From NCBI GenBank assembly GCA_030016765.1, contig JASEJS010000045.1, positions 1-5,743 of the forward strand: a stretch of DNA of 5,743 bases. The letters are read 5' to 3'. A program made the position numbers and the translations under genes. Under the pieces are notes generated by a model, which was not told the origin of the DNA, made no database searches, and saw only the letters and a program-made list of their open reading frames with translations. The DNA comes from Patescibacteria group bacterium. GTDB lineage: Bacteria > Patescibacteriota > Minisyncoccia > Minisyncoccales > JASEJS01. This document shows, one piece after another, positions 1-5,339 of the stretch. The stretch's first letter is position 1. Each line of letters begins with the position of its first letter.

Positions 1-487
1 CAATCAAAGCCAAATCATCCATTGTCGCCCCATATTTTAGCATATATTGTTGCCAGACCAAGGCATTTTGAACTGGAAAAAGCATTCCTTCAGTTTGCTC
101 AATTACTCTTTCACTGGCTGATAATATCCAATGGACAGTCATTTCGCTTTTATTATCAACCAGTTTTTCTCCGGAAAGAACTAAAATATTTTTGAAATTT
201 TCTAATTGCAAGGCAGTCCAAATAGCTACTCCTCCTCCAGCACAAACTGAGGGAACCTCAACAATTGGAACATTGGTTTTAAATAAATCAGATAAAAGGG
301 AAATTTTATGGGTTTGATGTTCTGAAATCCCTTCGGCACTGGAAATAGCACTTAAAACAATGGCATCAATATCGGAAATTTTCATTCTTGAATCTTCTAA
401 GGCCTCTAAAGCTGCTTCGAAAGCAAATTGCCACCAGGGCTTTTGAGAATAATCAAATTTTGTCATTCCCACACCTTTAATGAACAT
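1..487 (-). CDS. Archaeal/SCP2-type thiolase (acetyl-CoA acetyltransferase-like), N-terminal part, runs off the window
   Basis: My translation gives 162 codons from ATG at 487 with no stop before the window edge, so only the N-terminal half is here. Seen: the chain opens with MFIKGVGMTKF, matching the GVGMTKF opening of archaeal and SCP2-like thiolases; a helix and the 'ISDIDAIVLSAISS' segment follow; the nucleophile region is EVPSVCAGGGVAIWTAL with Cys82, equivalent to the family's 'ENACASG' loop; then VLSGEKLVD, equivalent to 'VGVEKM'. Known of the family: archaeal members condense two acetyl-CoA to acetoacetyl-CoA and work in a complex with HMG-CoA synthase and a DUF35 zinc-ribbon/OB protein in the mevalonate pathway. 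The catalytic His and second Cys lie outside the window. The ATG is 1 nt after the stop of the DhaL-DegV gene, so the two are probably co-transcribed and translationally coupled. No Shine-Dalgarno is visible. A different acyl-CoA substrate, or a non-catalytic homologue, remains possible. Confidence 0.85.
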   Translation of the reverse strand, partial: MFIKGVGMTKFDYSQKPWWQFAFEAALEALEDSRMKISDIDAIVLSAISSAEGISEHQTHKISLLSDLFKTNVPIVEVPSVCAGGGVAIWTALQLENFKNILVLSGEKLVDNKSEMTVHWILSASERVIEQTEGMLFPVQNALVWQQYMLKYGATMDDLALI

Positions 488-488
488 A

Positions 489-2276
489 TTAGATTGCTTG
501 CCAGGCAGCTAATAAAGTTCCTGGACCGGTATGAGCACAAACTACTGGTGAAGCTAAACTAATAAAAGGAATCTCAGCTTTTATTTCCTTTAAATGTCCT
601 CTTAACTTTTCTGCTCCTTCTGGATTATCAGCATGGCCAATAATTACCCTGATTCTTTTCCCTTCTTTTCTATCTCTTTGACTTTCTTTTGATATTTTTT
701 TAAAAAGGGCTTCAGCCATGTCTTTGGCAAAAATTATTCCAGCTTTTGCGACTATGCCCTCCTTTATTGTCATTAAAGGATGAAGGTTTAATTTTTTCAT
801 TCTTCTTATCCAATTTGCCTGGGATTTACTTACTCTCCCTCCAGCCTCTATCCATTTTGGATCTTCAAAAATAACATAAAGATGAGTCTGAGGAATTAAT
901 TTTTTAATTTCTTCAATTACTTCATTAATTTCTATTTGTTCTTGAATTAGCTCAATTGCCCGCAGGACCAAAAGAGCTTGGCTGGCAGCTGCATTTAAGG
1001 TATCTAAGATATAAACTCTTTCTTTTTCTTCTTCACTTAACATCTCTCTGGCCTGAATTGCTGAATTGTAGCAACCAGAAATTTTAGAAGTTATAGTTAG
1101 ACAGAGAACTTTATCAAACCTTTCTAATTGTTTCTTAAAAGCATCTAAATAGGATTTTGGGGGAGTTTGAGAAGTTTTTGGAAATTCTTTAATTCTCCTT
1201 TTTTCAGCCTCTCTCATTTTTTGATAAATATTTTCTCCCGGAAGCTGCTCTCCAGCTGGCCAATCAACAATGGCATCAGCTGTTTCAATTTGATATCTTT
1301 CCATAACTTTTTCCGGTAAACCAGCAACATTATTTTCAGTAACAATTCCAATCGAAACTTTTCTCACTGATTCTTCTCCAACCACTTCTTTTGCCATATC
1401 TTCTTCTCTTAGACTAAGAACTTGACCTGTTTCTCTCACAATTTTCTTTACTTCTTCTGGCCAATCGGTATGAATGTGAAGCTTTATTTTATTTCCAATC
1501 TGAACTATATCTAGTGAATCTCCGAGATTTTTCAGTTTTTCTCGAATTATTTTTTCATCAAATTTTGGATTTTCAATTAAAGAAACAATTTCATAGCGAT
1601 AAGAAAGAGTTTGAATAAATCTTCTCACTTTTTCTGACGGTCTTTCTTCTTTTTCTTCTTCCCTTTTTTCTCCTTCCAAGGCTTCTAAATAGCTTTCTAA
1701 AATCATCAAAAAAGCTAAGCCTCCAGCATCAACAACATTGGCCTTTCTAAAAATTTCCATTTTCTCTCTGGTAGCTAAAAGAGCTTCTTTTGCTTTTTCT
1801 ATTGCTGTTTTTAAGATCTGGATAATGTTTTTTTCTCTTTCTGCTTCTTTTTTAAAAGTTTCAGCAGTAGCATCAATGACATCTAAAATTGTTCCTTGTT
1901 TTGGATTTTGAATAGATTTCCAAGCCCTTTTTCTTCCTTCCTCAAAGGCAATAGCCAATTTTTTGGCATCAACTGGGTTTTTATCTAACGAAGGTAAAAA
2001 ACTCGCTAAAAAACCGACGTAAATTACGCCGGCATTTCCCTGAGCAGCAGTTAAGGCTCCCTCTAAAGCCACTTCAGAAATTTCACTTAAATCTTTAAAT
2101 TCTTTTCCTTCAATGGCTTCTTTTATCCCCAAGAGGGTTTTTGCCATATTGCTTCCCGTATCTTGGTCAGGGACAGGAAAAACATTGATTTCATTAATTT
2201 CTTCCTTTTTCTCTTCGATTTTTTGCCAAGAGAAGAGGAGCATTTTTTTTAGCTCCTTTTGAGTTAAATATTCCAT
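489..2276 (-). CDS. DhaL (DAK2)-DegV fusion protein, fatty acid kinase-like (FakA + FakB in one chain)
   Basis: The product has 595 residues in three parts. Residues about 1-200 form a DhaL/DAK2 nucleotide-binding domain: NVFPVPDQDTGSN (31-43) carries the Mg-ATP ligands Asn31, Asp37 and Asp39, AAQGNAGVI (77-85) is the second loop, and NVVDAGGLAFL (180-190) the third. A Glu/Lys-rich linker (about 201-215) leads to a FakA-type middle domain (about 220-300) with LGDSLDIV and KLHIHT (His267, His269). Residues about 305-595 form a DegV/EDD domain: TSQTPP (368-373), SKISGCYNSA (397-406), AGGRVS (478-483) and AHTGPG (581-586). Known: FakA phosphorylates fatty acids that are held by a separate DegV protein, FakB; inferred here is both roles in one cytosolic polypeptide. 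Oddities: Gln38 replaces the usual Gly of PDGDTG, and Arg227 sits where FakA usually has the Cys of 'YCTE'. Its start is 2 nt after the upstream membrane-protein stop, without a Shine-Dalgarno. The true acyl substrate is unknown. Confidence 0.93.
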   Translation of the reverse strand: MEYLTQKELKKMLLFSWQKIEEKKEEINEINVFPVPDQDTGSNMAKTLLGIKEAIEGKEFKDLSEISEVALEGALTAAQGNAGVIYVGFLASFLPSLDKNPVDAKKLAIAFEEGRKRAWKSIQNPKQGTILDVIDATAETFKKEAEREKNIIQILKTAIEKAKEALLATREKMEIFRKANVVDAGGLAFLMILESYLEALEGEKREEEKEERPSEKVRRFIQTLSYRYEIVSLIENPKFDEKIIREKLKNLGDSLDIVQIGNKIKLHIHTDWPEEVKKIVRETGQVLSLREEDMAKEVVGEESVRKVSIGIVTENNVAGLPEKVMERYQIETADAIVDWPAGEQLPGENIYQKMREAEKRRIKEFPKTSQTPPKSYLDAFKKQLERFDKVLCLTITSKISGCYNSAIQAREMLSEEEKERVYILDTLNAAASQALLVLRAIELIQEQIEINEVIEEIKKLIPQTHLYVIFEDPKWIEAGGRVSKSQANWIRRMKKLNLHPLMTIKEGIVAKAGIIFAKDMAEALFKKISKESQRDRKEGKRIRVIIGHADNPEGAEKLRGHLKEIKAEIPFISLASPVVCAHTGPGTLLAAWQAI

Positions 2277-2278
2277 AA

Positions 2279-2932
2279 TTATTTGAATTTCTCTTCTAGC
2301 TCCTTTAGAATTTTAGCAGCCAATTCTTTTCCTCCCAAGCCAAAGGCAATTCCCAGGGCAATAGAAATGGTGGCTACCATGCCAATAAAAATAGCTAAAA
2401 TTAAGGGAGGGGTAATTTTCAGTTGATAAAGAATGGCTAAAATGGCAAAAAACCAAATTGCCCAACGAATTGATCTACCTAAAAATCTAGAATAGGTTAT
2501 TTTTTCTTTTTCTAAGGTTCCAACGACAATTTTTTCAGAAAAATCGGAAAGAAAAACGGCGACCAGAAAAATTAGACAAGCAACAAAAATATTTGGATAA
2601 TAACTAATTACTTTTTCTAAAAATTGACTGAATTGAGTCAAACCTAAAATTTCTGAGCCTGCCATCAAAAAAAGAATAACAAAAAACCATTTTACTATTT
2701 CTCCAAAAAATTTAGGAGCATTGAGCTGAGCATCAATTTTAGTTAAAGCCTCTTCTAAACCCATTCTCTTTAGGACCTGATTTAATCTAATTTTACTTAA
2801 AAAGACAGCAGCAATTTTTCCCAACCATTTGGAGACAAACCAACCAATAAAAATAACTAAAATTGCCCAGAAGATTGAAGGCGAAATTTTAGTTAAATTC
2901 TGCCAGATTGATTTAAGAATCTCTAATTTCAT
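2279..2932 (-). CDS. Small MscS-like membrane protein with conserved TM-helix repeats, no cytoplasmic beta domain
   Basis: The product has 217 residues and about five membrane helices: 19-38, 78-98, 112-130, 153-172 and 175-197. The first and third begin similar blocks (IFWAILVIFIGWFVSKW and NIFVACLIFLVAVFLSDF, each followed by a Lys-bearing amphipathic stretch), as in the 'conserved TM helix' repeat family related to mechanosensitive channels. The last helix ends in ALGIAFGLGGKELAAKIL, the Gly/Ala-rich pore-helix signature followed by the GLGG turn of MscS-like proteins. The chain then stops after KELEEKFK, so the beta and C-terminal vestibule domains of a full MscS channel are absent. It is likely an inner-membrane pore or an accessory to one; the gating stimulus is unknown. 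The ATG at 2932 is the first in frame and gives a normal short cytosolic lead. The next gene starts 2 nt after its stop, so this is probably the first gene of a three-gene operon with the DhaL-DegV fusion and the thiolase. Confidence 0.85.
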   Translation of the reverse strand: MKLEILKSIWQNLTKISPSIFWAILVIFIGWFVSKWLGKIAAVFLSKIRLNQVLKRMGLEEALTKIDAQLNAPKFFGEIVKWFFVILFLMAGSEILGLTQFSQFLEKVISYYPNIFVACLIFLVAVFLSDFSEKIVVGTLEKEKITYSRFLGRSIRWAIWFFAILAILYQLKITPPLILAIFIGMVATISIALGIAFGLGGKELAAKILKELEEKFK

Positions 2933-2939
2933 AAATTAT

Positions 2940-2968
2940 ATTTTAACTCACCATTTGTTTTTGTGCAA
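2940..2968 (-). promoter_or_regulatory. Possible promoter giving a leaderless transcript for the 2932-1 operon
   Basis: On the minus strand TTGCAC (2968-2963) and TAAAAT (2945-2940) are 17 nt apart. The A of the membrane-protein ATG (2932) is the eighth base after the -10 box, where transcription would start. The -35 matches the consensus in only 3 of 6 positions and the region is AT-rich, so chance is a real possibility. Support is that no ribosome binding site precedes this ATG. The overlapping TATAAT at 2940-2935 is too close to the ATG to serve. Confidence 0.25.
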
Positions 2969-3040
2969 ACCAACTACTTGACAAGGCCGTATAATTTCAT
3001 TTTGGTGCTTTTTAATTTGCTCAAAAAATTTGAGTGCTTT
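2948..3040 (-). pseudogene. Short remnant-like segment ending like the carS gene (LHKNKW-stop)
   Basis: A 30-codon open stretch with no ATG, GTG or TTG start ends in VVGLHKNKW and TGA at 2950-2948. The carS gene at 3721 ends in RVGYWLRLHKNKW. At the DNA level 2950-2968 matches 3723-3741 at 17 of 19 bases, and 2969-2975 equals 3754-3760 exactly, with a 12-nt in-frame gap (the YWLR codons) in between. The two substitutions are both silent (CAC/CAT, AAC/AAT). The upstream part (KALKFFEQIKKHQ and on) shows no resemblance to CarS. I infer a decayed or recombined copy of the carS 3' end; a chance match of a short basic tail is the alternative. Confidence 0.35.
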
Positions 3041-3043
3041 TTA
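3005..3043. repeat. Direct repeat of a 10-mer flanking a small hairpin
   Basis: The plus strand reads gtgcttttta at 3005-3014 and again at 3034-3043, 29 nt apart. Between them ctcaaa (3020-3025) and tttgag (3029-3034) form a 6-bp stem with an AAA loop. On the plus strand a T-rich run follows, like a weak terminator, but no plus-strand gene feeds into it. On the minus strand it lies between the 72-aa gene and the membrane-protein operon. No function can be assigned. Confidence 0.35.
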
Positions 3044-3077
3044 TTTTTTGAATTTTTTAAGAATTAATATGGTTTTA

Positions 3078-3097
3078 TTTGGTCGAAGGCCACCAAA
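3078..3097. repeat. Inverted repeat just after the 72-aa gene
   Basis: TTTGGT (3078-3083) and ACCAAA (3092-3097) are perfect inverted copies around an 8-nt loop, CGAAGGCC. It begins 5 nt beyond the stop of the 72-aa gene in the direction of transcription, a usual place for a 3' end structure. No T-run follows it on the minus strand, so it is not a canonical intrinsic terminator; it might stabilise the 3' end or be incidental. Confidence 0.3.
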
Positions 3098-3102
3098 ATA
3101 AT

Positions 3103-3321
3103 TTACAGTCCATAATCTCTCTTAATTTCTAAATATCTTTTAGCAGGACAAGGCTCTTCTAAATTTTTGATTATTTGAAGAGCTTTTTGTTTCTCCTCTT
3201 CGTTTTCTGCAAAATTCCATATAGCCCAAGCGCAAGTTTCTTCATCCTCATATGGTTTATTAGAATATTTTGAGATTTCTCCACTTTTTATTAATTCCCA
3301 TATTTCATCCACAAGACACAT
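3103..3321 (-). CDS. Small acidic soluble protein of unknown function (72 aa)
   Basis: I do not recognise this protein. It is 72 residues long, rich in Glu and Lys, with no membrane segment or signal peptide and probably mostly helical (EIWELIKSGEI, an AWAIWNFAE stretch, then EEEKQKALQIIKNLEE). Three Cys at 2, 30 and 58 are evenly spaced by 28, possibly by chance; CP at 58-59 is followed by a basic AKRYLEIKR tail. The ATG at 3321 is chosen because it is the first standard start after the in-frame TAA at 3352-3350, and GAAAGGG lies just before it, the nearest thing to a ribosome binding site in this window, though closely spaced. It follows the 81-aa membrane gene by 61 nt in the same direction, so they may share a transcript. 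Length and a reasonable amino-acid mix favour a real gene, but without a homologue this is moderate evidence. Confidence 0.6.
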   Translation of the reverse strand: MCLVDEIWELIKSGEISKYSNKPYEDEETCAWAIWNFAENEEEKQKALQIIKNLEEPCPAKRYLEIKRDYGL

Positions 3322-3382
3322 TGCCCTTTCTTTACTGGCAAGATCTATTCCTTAAGAATATATGATAATCTTGCGAAAGTTT

Positions 3383-3628
3383 CTACCGAGAGGCTTTTCT
3401 CTCATTTTCAGCAAGAATTTCTATTTCTGTTCTTATATCCCTTGAAATTATTTTATAAAGGAGATAACTTATTATTCCTCCAAAAGCCAAAACAATTGCT
3501 AAAAGAGATAATATTTCTTCGCCTGTAATTTTTTCTATCTTTATAGGAAAATATAAAAAAGAACCAGCTATTATGAAACTAGCTATAATTACAGCTATGT
3601 CTACAAGATTTCTTATTTTTATATTCAT
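3383..3628 (-). CDS. Small membrane protein with two TM helices, function unknown (81 aa)
   Basis: I do not recognise a family. The 81 residues contain two clear hydrophobic helices, about 8-27 (LVDIAVIIASFIIAGSFLYF) and 38-59 (EILSLLAIVLAFGGIISYLL and on), joined by a short loop with IEKITGEE. A charged, probably helical tail follows (60-81: Arg/Glu-rich, ending ENERKASR). The basic N-terminus (MNIKIRN) and the positive charges just after helix 2 suggest that both ends face the cytosol. Size and layout resemble holins or small accessory membrane subunits, but no sequence motif supports either. It is the only gene here ending in TAG. A plausible promoter lies upstream, while no ribosome binding site precedes the ATG at 3628. 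It sits between carS and the 72-aa gene, both on the same strand. Confidence 0.65.
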   Translation of the reverse strand: MNIKIRNLVDIAVIIASFIIAGSFLYFPIKIEKITGEEILSLLAIVLAFGGIISYLLYKIISRDIRTEIEILAENERKASR

Positions 3629-3648
3629 GGTATTGTATTCATGAAAAT

Positions 3649-3677
3649 ATGATACTAAAAAATCTATTAAATTACAA
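3649..3677 (-). promoter_or_regulatory. Possible sigma70-type promoter for the 81-aa and 72-aa genes
   Basis: On the minus strand TTGTAA (3677-3672) and TATCAT (3654-3649) are exactly 17 nt apart, matching TTGACA/TATAAT at 4 and 5 of 6 positions. Transcription would begin near 3642, leaving a leader of about 14 nt before the ATG at 3628. Position between two genes with a 92-nt gap supports it; AT-richness weakens it. Confidence 0.4.
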
Positions 3678-3698
3678 CAAAATCTCTCCCACTTTCTC

Positions 3699-3719
3699 TA
3701 TAAAAGATAAGTTTTTATA
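3699..3719. repeat. AT-only inverted repeat immediately after carS
   Basis: TATAAAA (3699-3705) and TTTTATA (3713-3719) form a 7-bp stem with a 7-nt loop, starting 1 nt past the carS stop in its direction of transcription. It could mark the end of the yraN-carS transcript, but the stem has no G-C pair and no T-run follows on the minus strand, so it would be a poor intrinsic terminator. Confidence 0.25.
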
Positions 3720-3720
3720 A

Positions 3721-4272
3721 TTACCATTTATTTTTATGCAATCTTAGCCAATAACCAACTCTATTAAAAATCAGATGTAAAAAGAAGGTTGAAATGAAAA
3801 TGGTAAACCAAATAGAGGGATTTAATTTTAAAATAGGTTGTAAAAAAATAAAAGCTCCGATTACATAATTAGTTTGGTCAAAAGGTAAAAATCGAGCTCC
3901 AGGTTCTAATTTCAGTCGCCTTTTAATAAAAGCGAAAATTAAGTCGCCAAAAACTGCTCCCAAAGAGATTAAAAAACCAAAAATAAAAATGTTAATCTGA
4001 GAGTAATCTAAAAGAGAAATTTTTTGAATTGCTGAAAATGGATAAAGCCAGGCTTGAAGAAAAACTATTAAAAATCCCATTAAGATTCCAAAGATTACTC
4101 CTCGCCAGGTTTTATGGCTGCCTAAAATAGGGGCACCTTTAAATTTTCGATTAAAATCAACTGGTTTGTCTAAAAAATTAAAGAGGCCAACCCTTTTAAT
4201 TAAGGGAGGGGTCATATTAACAAAATAAGCTGGTGAAAAAAAATAAAGACAAGATAAAATAAATTGAAACAT
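3721..4272 (-). CDS. carS: CDP-archaeol synthase (CarS, DUF46 family)
   Basis: CarS transfers CMP from CTP to a phospholipid precursor, in archaea 2,3-di-O-geranylgeranylglyceryl phosphate, giving CDP-archaeol for polar head-group attachment; it is an integral membrane enzyme. The 183-residue length fits the family. Seen: SPAYFVNMTPPL (13-24), DKPVDFNRKFKGAPILG (35-51), the KTWRG block (54-58), GAVFGDLIFAFIKRRL (105-120) with the conserved GD and KRR, FLPFDQTNYVIGA (128-140) and the terminal NRVGYWLRL. Helices lie at about 2-18, 58-77, 93-113, 132-149 and 152-170. Asp39, Asp110 and Asp132 sit in the polar cytosolic motifs expected to bind metal and CTP. It begins 31 nt after the ketopantoate reductase-like gene, without a ribosome binding site. 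In bacteria the actual substrate is uncertain; an ester or atypical phosphatidic acid is possible, so the name reflects family, not proven lipid chemistry. Confidence 0.9.
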   Translation of the reverse strand: MFQFILSCLYFFSPAYFVNMTPPLIKRVGLFNFLDKPVDFNRKFKGAPILGSHKTWRGVIFGILMGFLIVFLQAWLYPFSAIQKISLLDYSQINIFIFGFLISLGAVFGDLIFAFIKRRLKLEPGARFLPFDQTNYVIGAFIFLQPILKLNPSIWFTIFISTFFLHLIFNRVGYWLRLHKNKW

Positions 4273-4303
4273 AAATTCAATTTTTAACTTGATCTTTTTA
4301 ATT

Positions 4304-5335
4304 TTACTTTTGGCTCTTTGCCTTCTTTGAGTCTTTGATGTTCTCCCTTATCTTTTTTAAAATTTTTTCATTAACTGGAGTTTTAATTCCCAGCTCCTTT
4401 CCTAATCTTACTACTTCCCCATTATAATAATCAATTTCATCTAAGTTTCCTTTTGGTTTCCCTCCCCTTCCTTTAGTAATGGCTTTGGCTAACTTTTTCC
4501 GTAAAAAAAGGAGAATTGGAAAAGGTAAATAATAAATTAAAATTGCCAGTAATTTAATTGGCATCTTTTGAAAATTTAAAAATTTACCTTTATTAGCTTT
4601 AACTACTTTAATATATTCTCTCAAAGCTTCTATTTCCTCTCTAAATATCTCTAAATCTTCAAAACCCTGTTTGATTGAAAAATTTCTGGCTGCCGACGGC
4701 ATCCCAATTAAGTTGGTCAGGAGTTTAGAAAACTCCATGTTTTTAATATTTTCTGAAGAAATTTCCTCTGCTTCAATTCCTGCTTTTTTAAAAATATCTT
4801 TTATTTCTTTAGTTTCTTTAGAACCAGAGATTACTCCAAAAGCTAGGCGAATTGGCAAAAAATAATCGATATAAATTTTCTCATCAATTTCTTCTTTATC
4901 TACCGGGTTAAACAAACTAACCCTAATTACTTGAATTTTCTCTGCCTCTTTGCCAAAGATTTCTTTTAAAACCTCTATTGCCTCTCGACCAGCAGAAAGG
5001 CCATTTTGAGAAAGAATTAAAGTGGGAAATTTTTTATTTTCAGCTTTTATTTTTTGATAATAATATCTAACAGCTGGACTAATTGGATTTTTGACTGTTA
5101 AAAAGATAATCTCTGGTGATTGTTGAGAAAATTCTTCTGGTAAAGCAACTTTTCCTTCAAATAATTCTGGCTTTTTACCCTCCCTTTTTACATAGAGCTT
5201 TTTATTTTTAATCACTTCGATCTCTCTTTCTTTTCCAATTCCCCAAACCCCTTCAATCTTTTTGGAAAGCTCAAAAGCCAACATTGTTCCAGTTCTCCCC
5301 CCCACTCCAATCACCACTATCTTTTTTTGTTCCAT
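4304..5335 (-). CDS. Ketopantoate reductase (ApbA/PanE) family protein
   Basis: The product has 343 residues. An N-terminal Rossmann fold binds NADP: VVIGVGGRTGTMLA (7-20) has the Gly-rich turn, LTVKNP (79-84) supplies the family Lys82, and LSQNGLSAGRE (108-118) is the typical QNGL block. The C-terminal helical domain has EFSKLLTNLIG (201-211) with the likely catalytic Lys204 and Asn208, then NLDEIDYYNGEVVRLGKELGIKTPVN (297-322), containing the family's substrate-binding Glu (Glu300) and its NG and TP landmarks. Known reaction: NADPH-dependent reduction of 2-dehydropantoate to pantoate for coenzyme A; many homologues reduce other substrates. Unusual: the stretch 257-278 is strongly hydrophobic and flanked by Lys/Arg, suggesting membrane contact, and the 'PSM..D' loop before the conserved Glu reads RGGKPKG. 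A Lys-rich tail ends the chain. The gene starts 4 nt after yraN and precedes carS, so it could act on a lipid-related substrate; that is inference. Confidence 0.85.
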   Translation of the reverse strand: MEQKKIVVIGVGGRTGTMLAFELSKKIEGVWGIGKEREIEVIKNKKLYVKREGKKPELFEGKVALPEEFSQQSPEIIFLTVKNPISPAVRYYYQKIKAENKKFPTLILSQNGLSAGREAIEVLKEIFGKEAEKIQVIRVSLFNPVDKEEIDEKIYIDYFLPIRLAFGVISGSKETKEIKDIFKKAGIEAEEISSENIKNMEFSKLLTNLIGMPSAARNFSIKQGFEDLEIFREEIEALREYIKVVKANKGKFLNFQKMPIKLLAILIYYLPFPILLFLRKKLAKAITKGRGGKPKGNLDEIDYYNGEVVRLGKELGIKTPVNEKILKKIRENIKDSKKAKSQK

Positions 5336-5339
5336 AAAA

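Noticed and set aside
2935..2940. TATAAT on the minus strand just before the membrane-protein ATG
   Set aside because: It ends 2 nt before the ATG, so transcription would start inside the gene with no alternative start codon nearby.
2978..2995. Perfect TTGACA and TATAAT boxes on the plus strand
   Set aside because: Only 6 nt separate them, far from the 16-18 needed, and no plus-strand gene follows.
3388..3403. GAGAG/CTCTC hairpin at the end of the 81-aa gene
   Set aside because: It lies within coding sequence, has a 5-bp stem and is not followed by a T-run on the minus strand.
4671..4865. 64-codon open frame on the plus strand
   Set aside because: It lies antisense inside the well-supported ketopantoate reductase-like gene and has no family motif.
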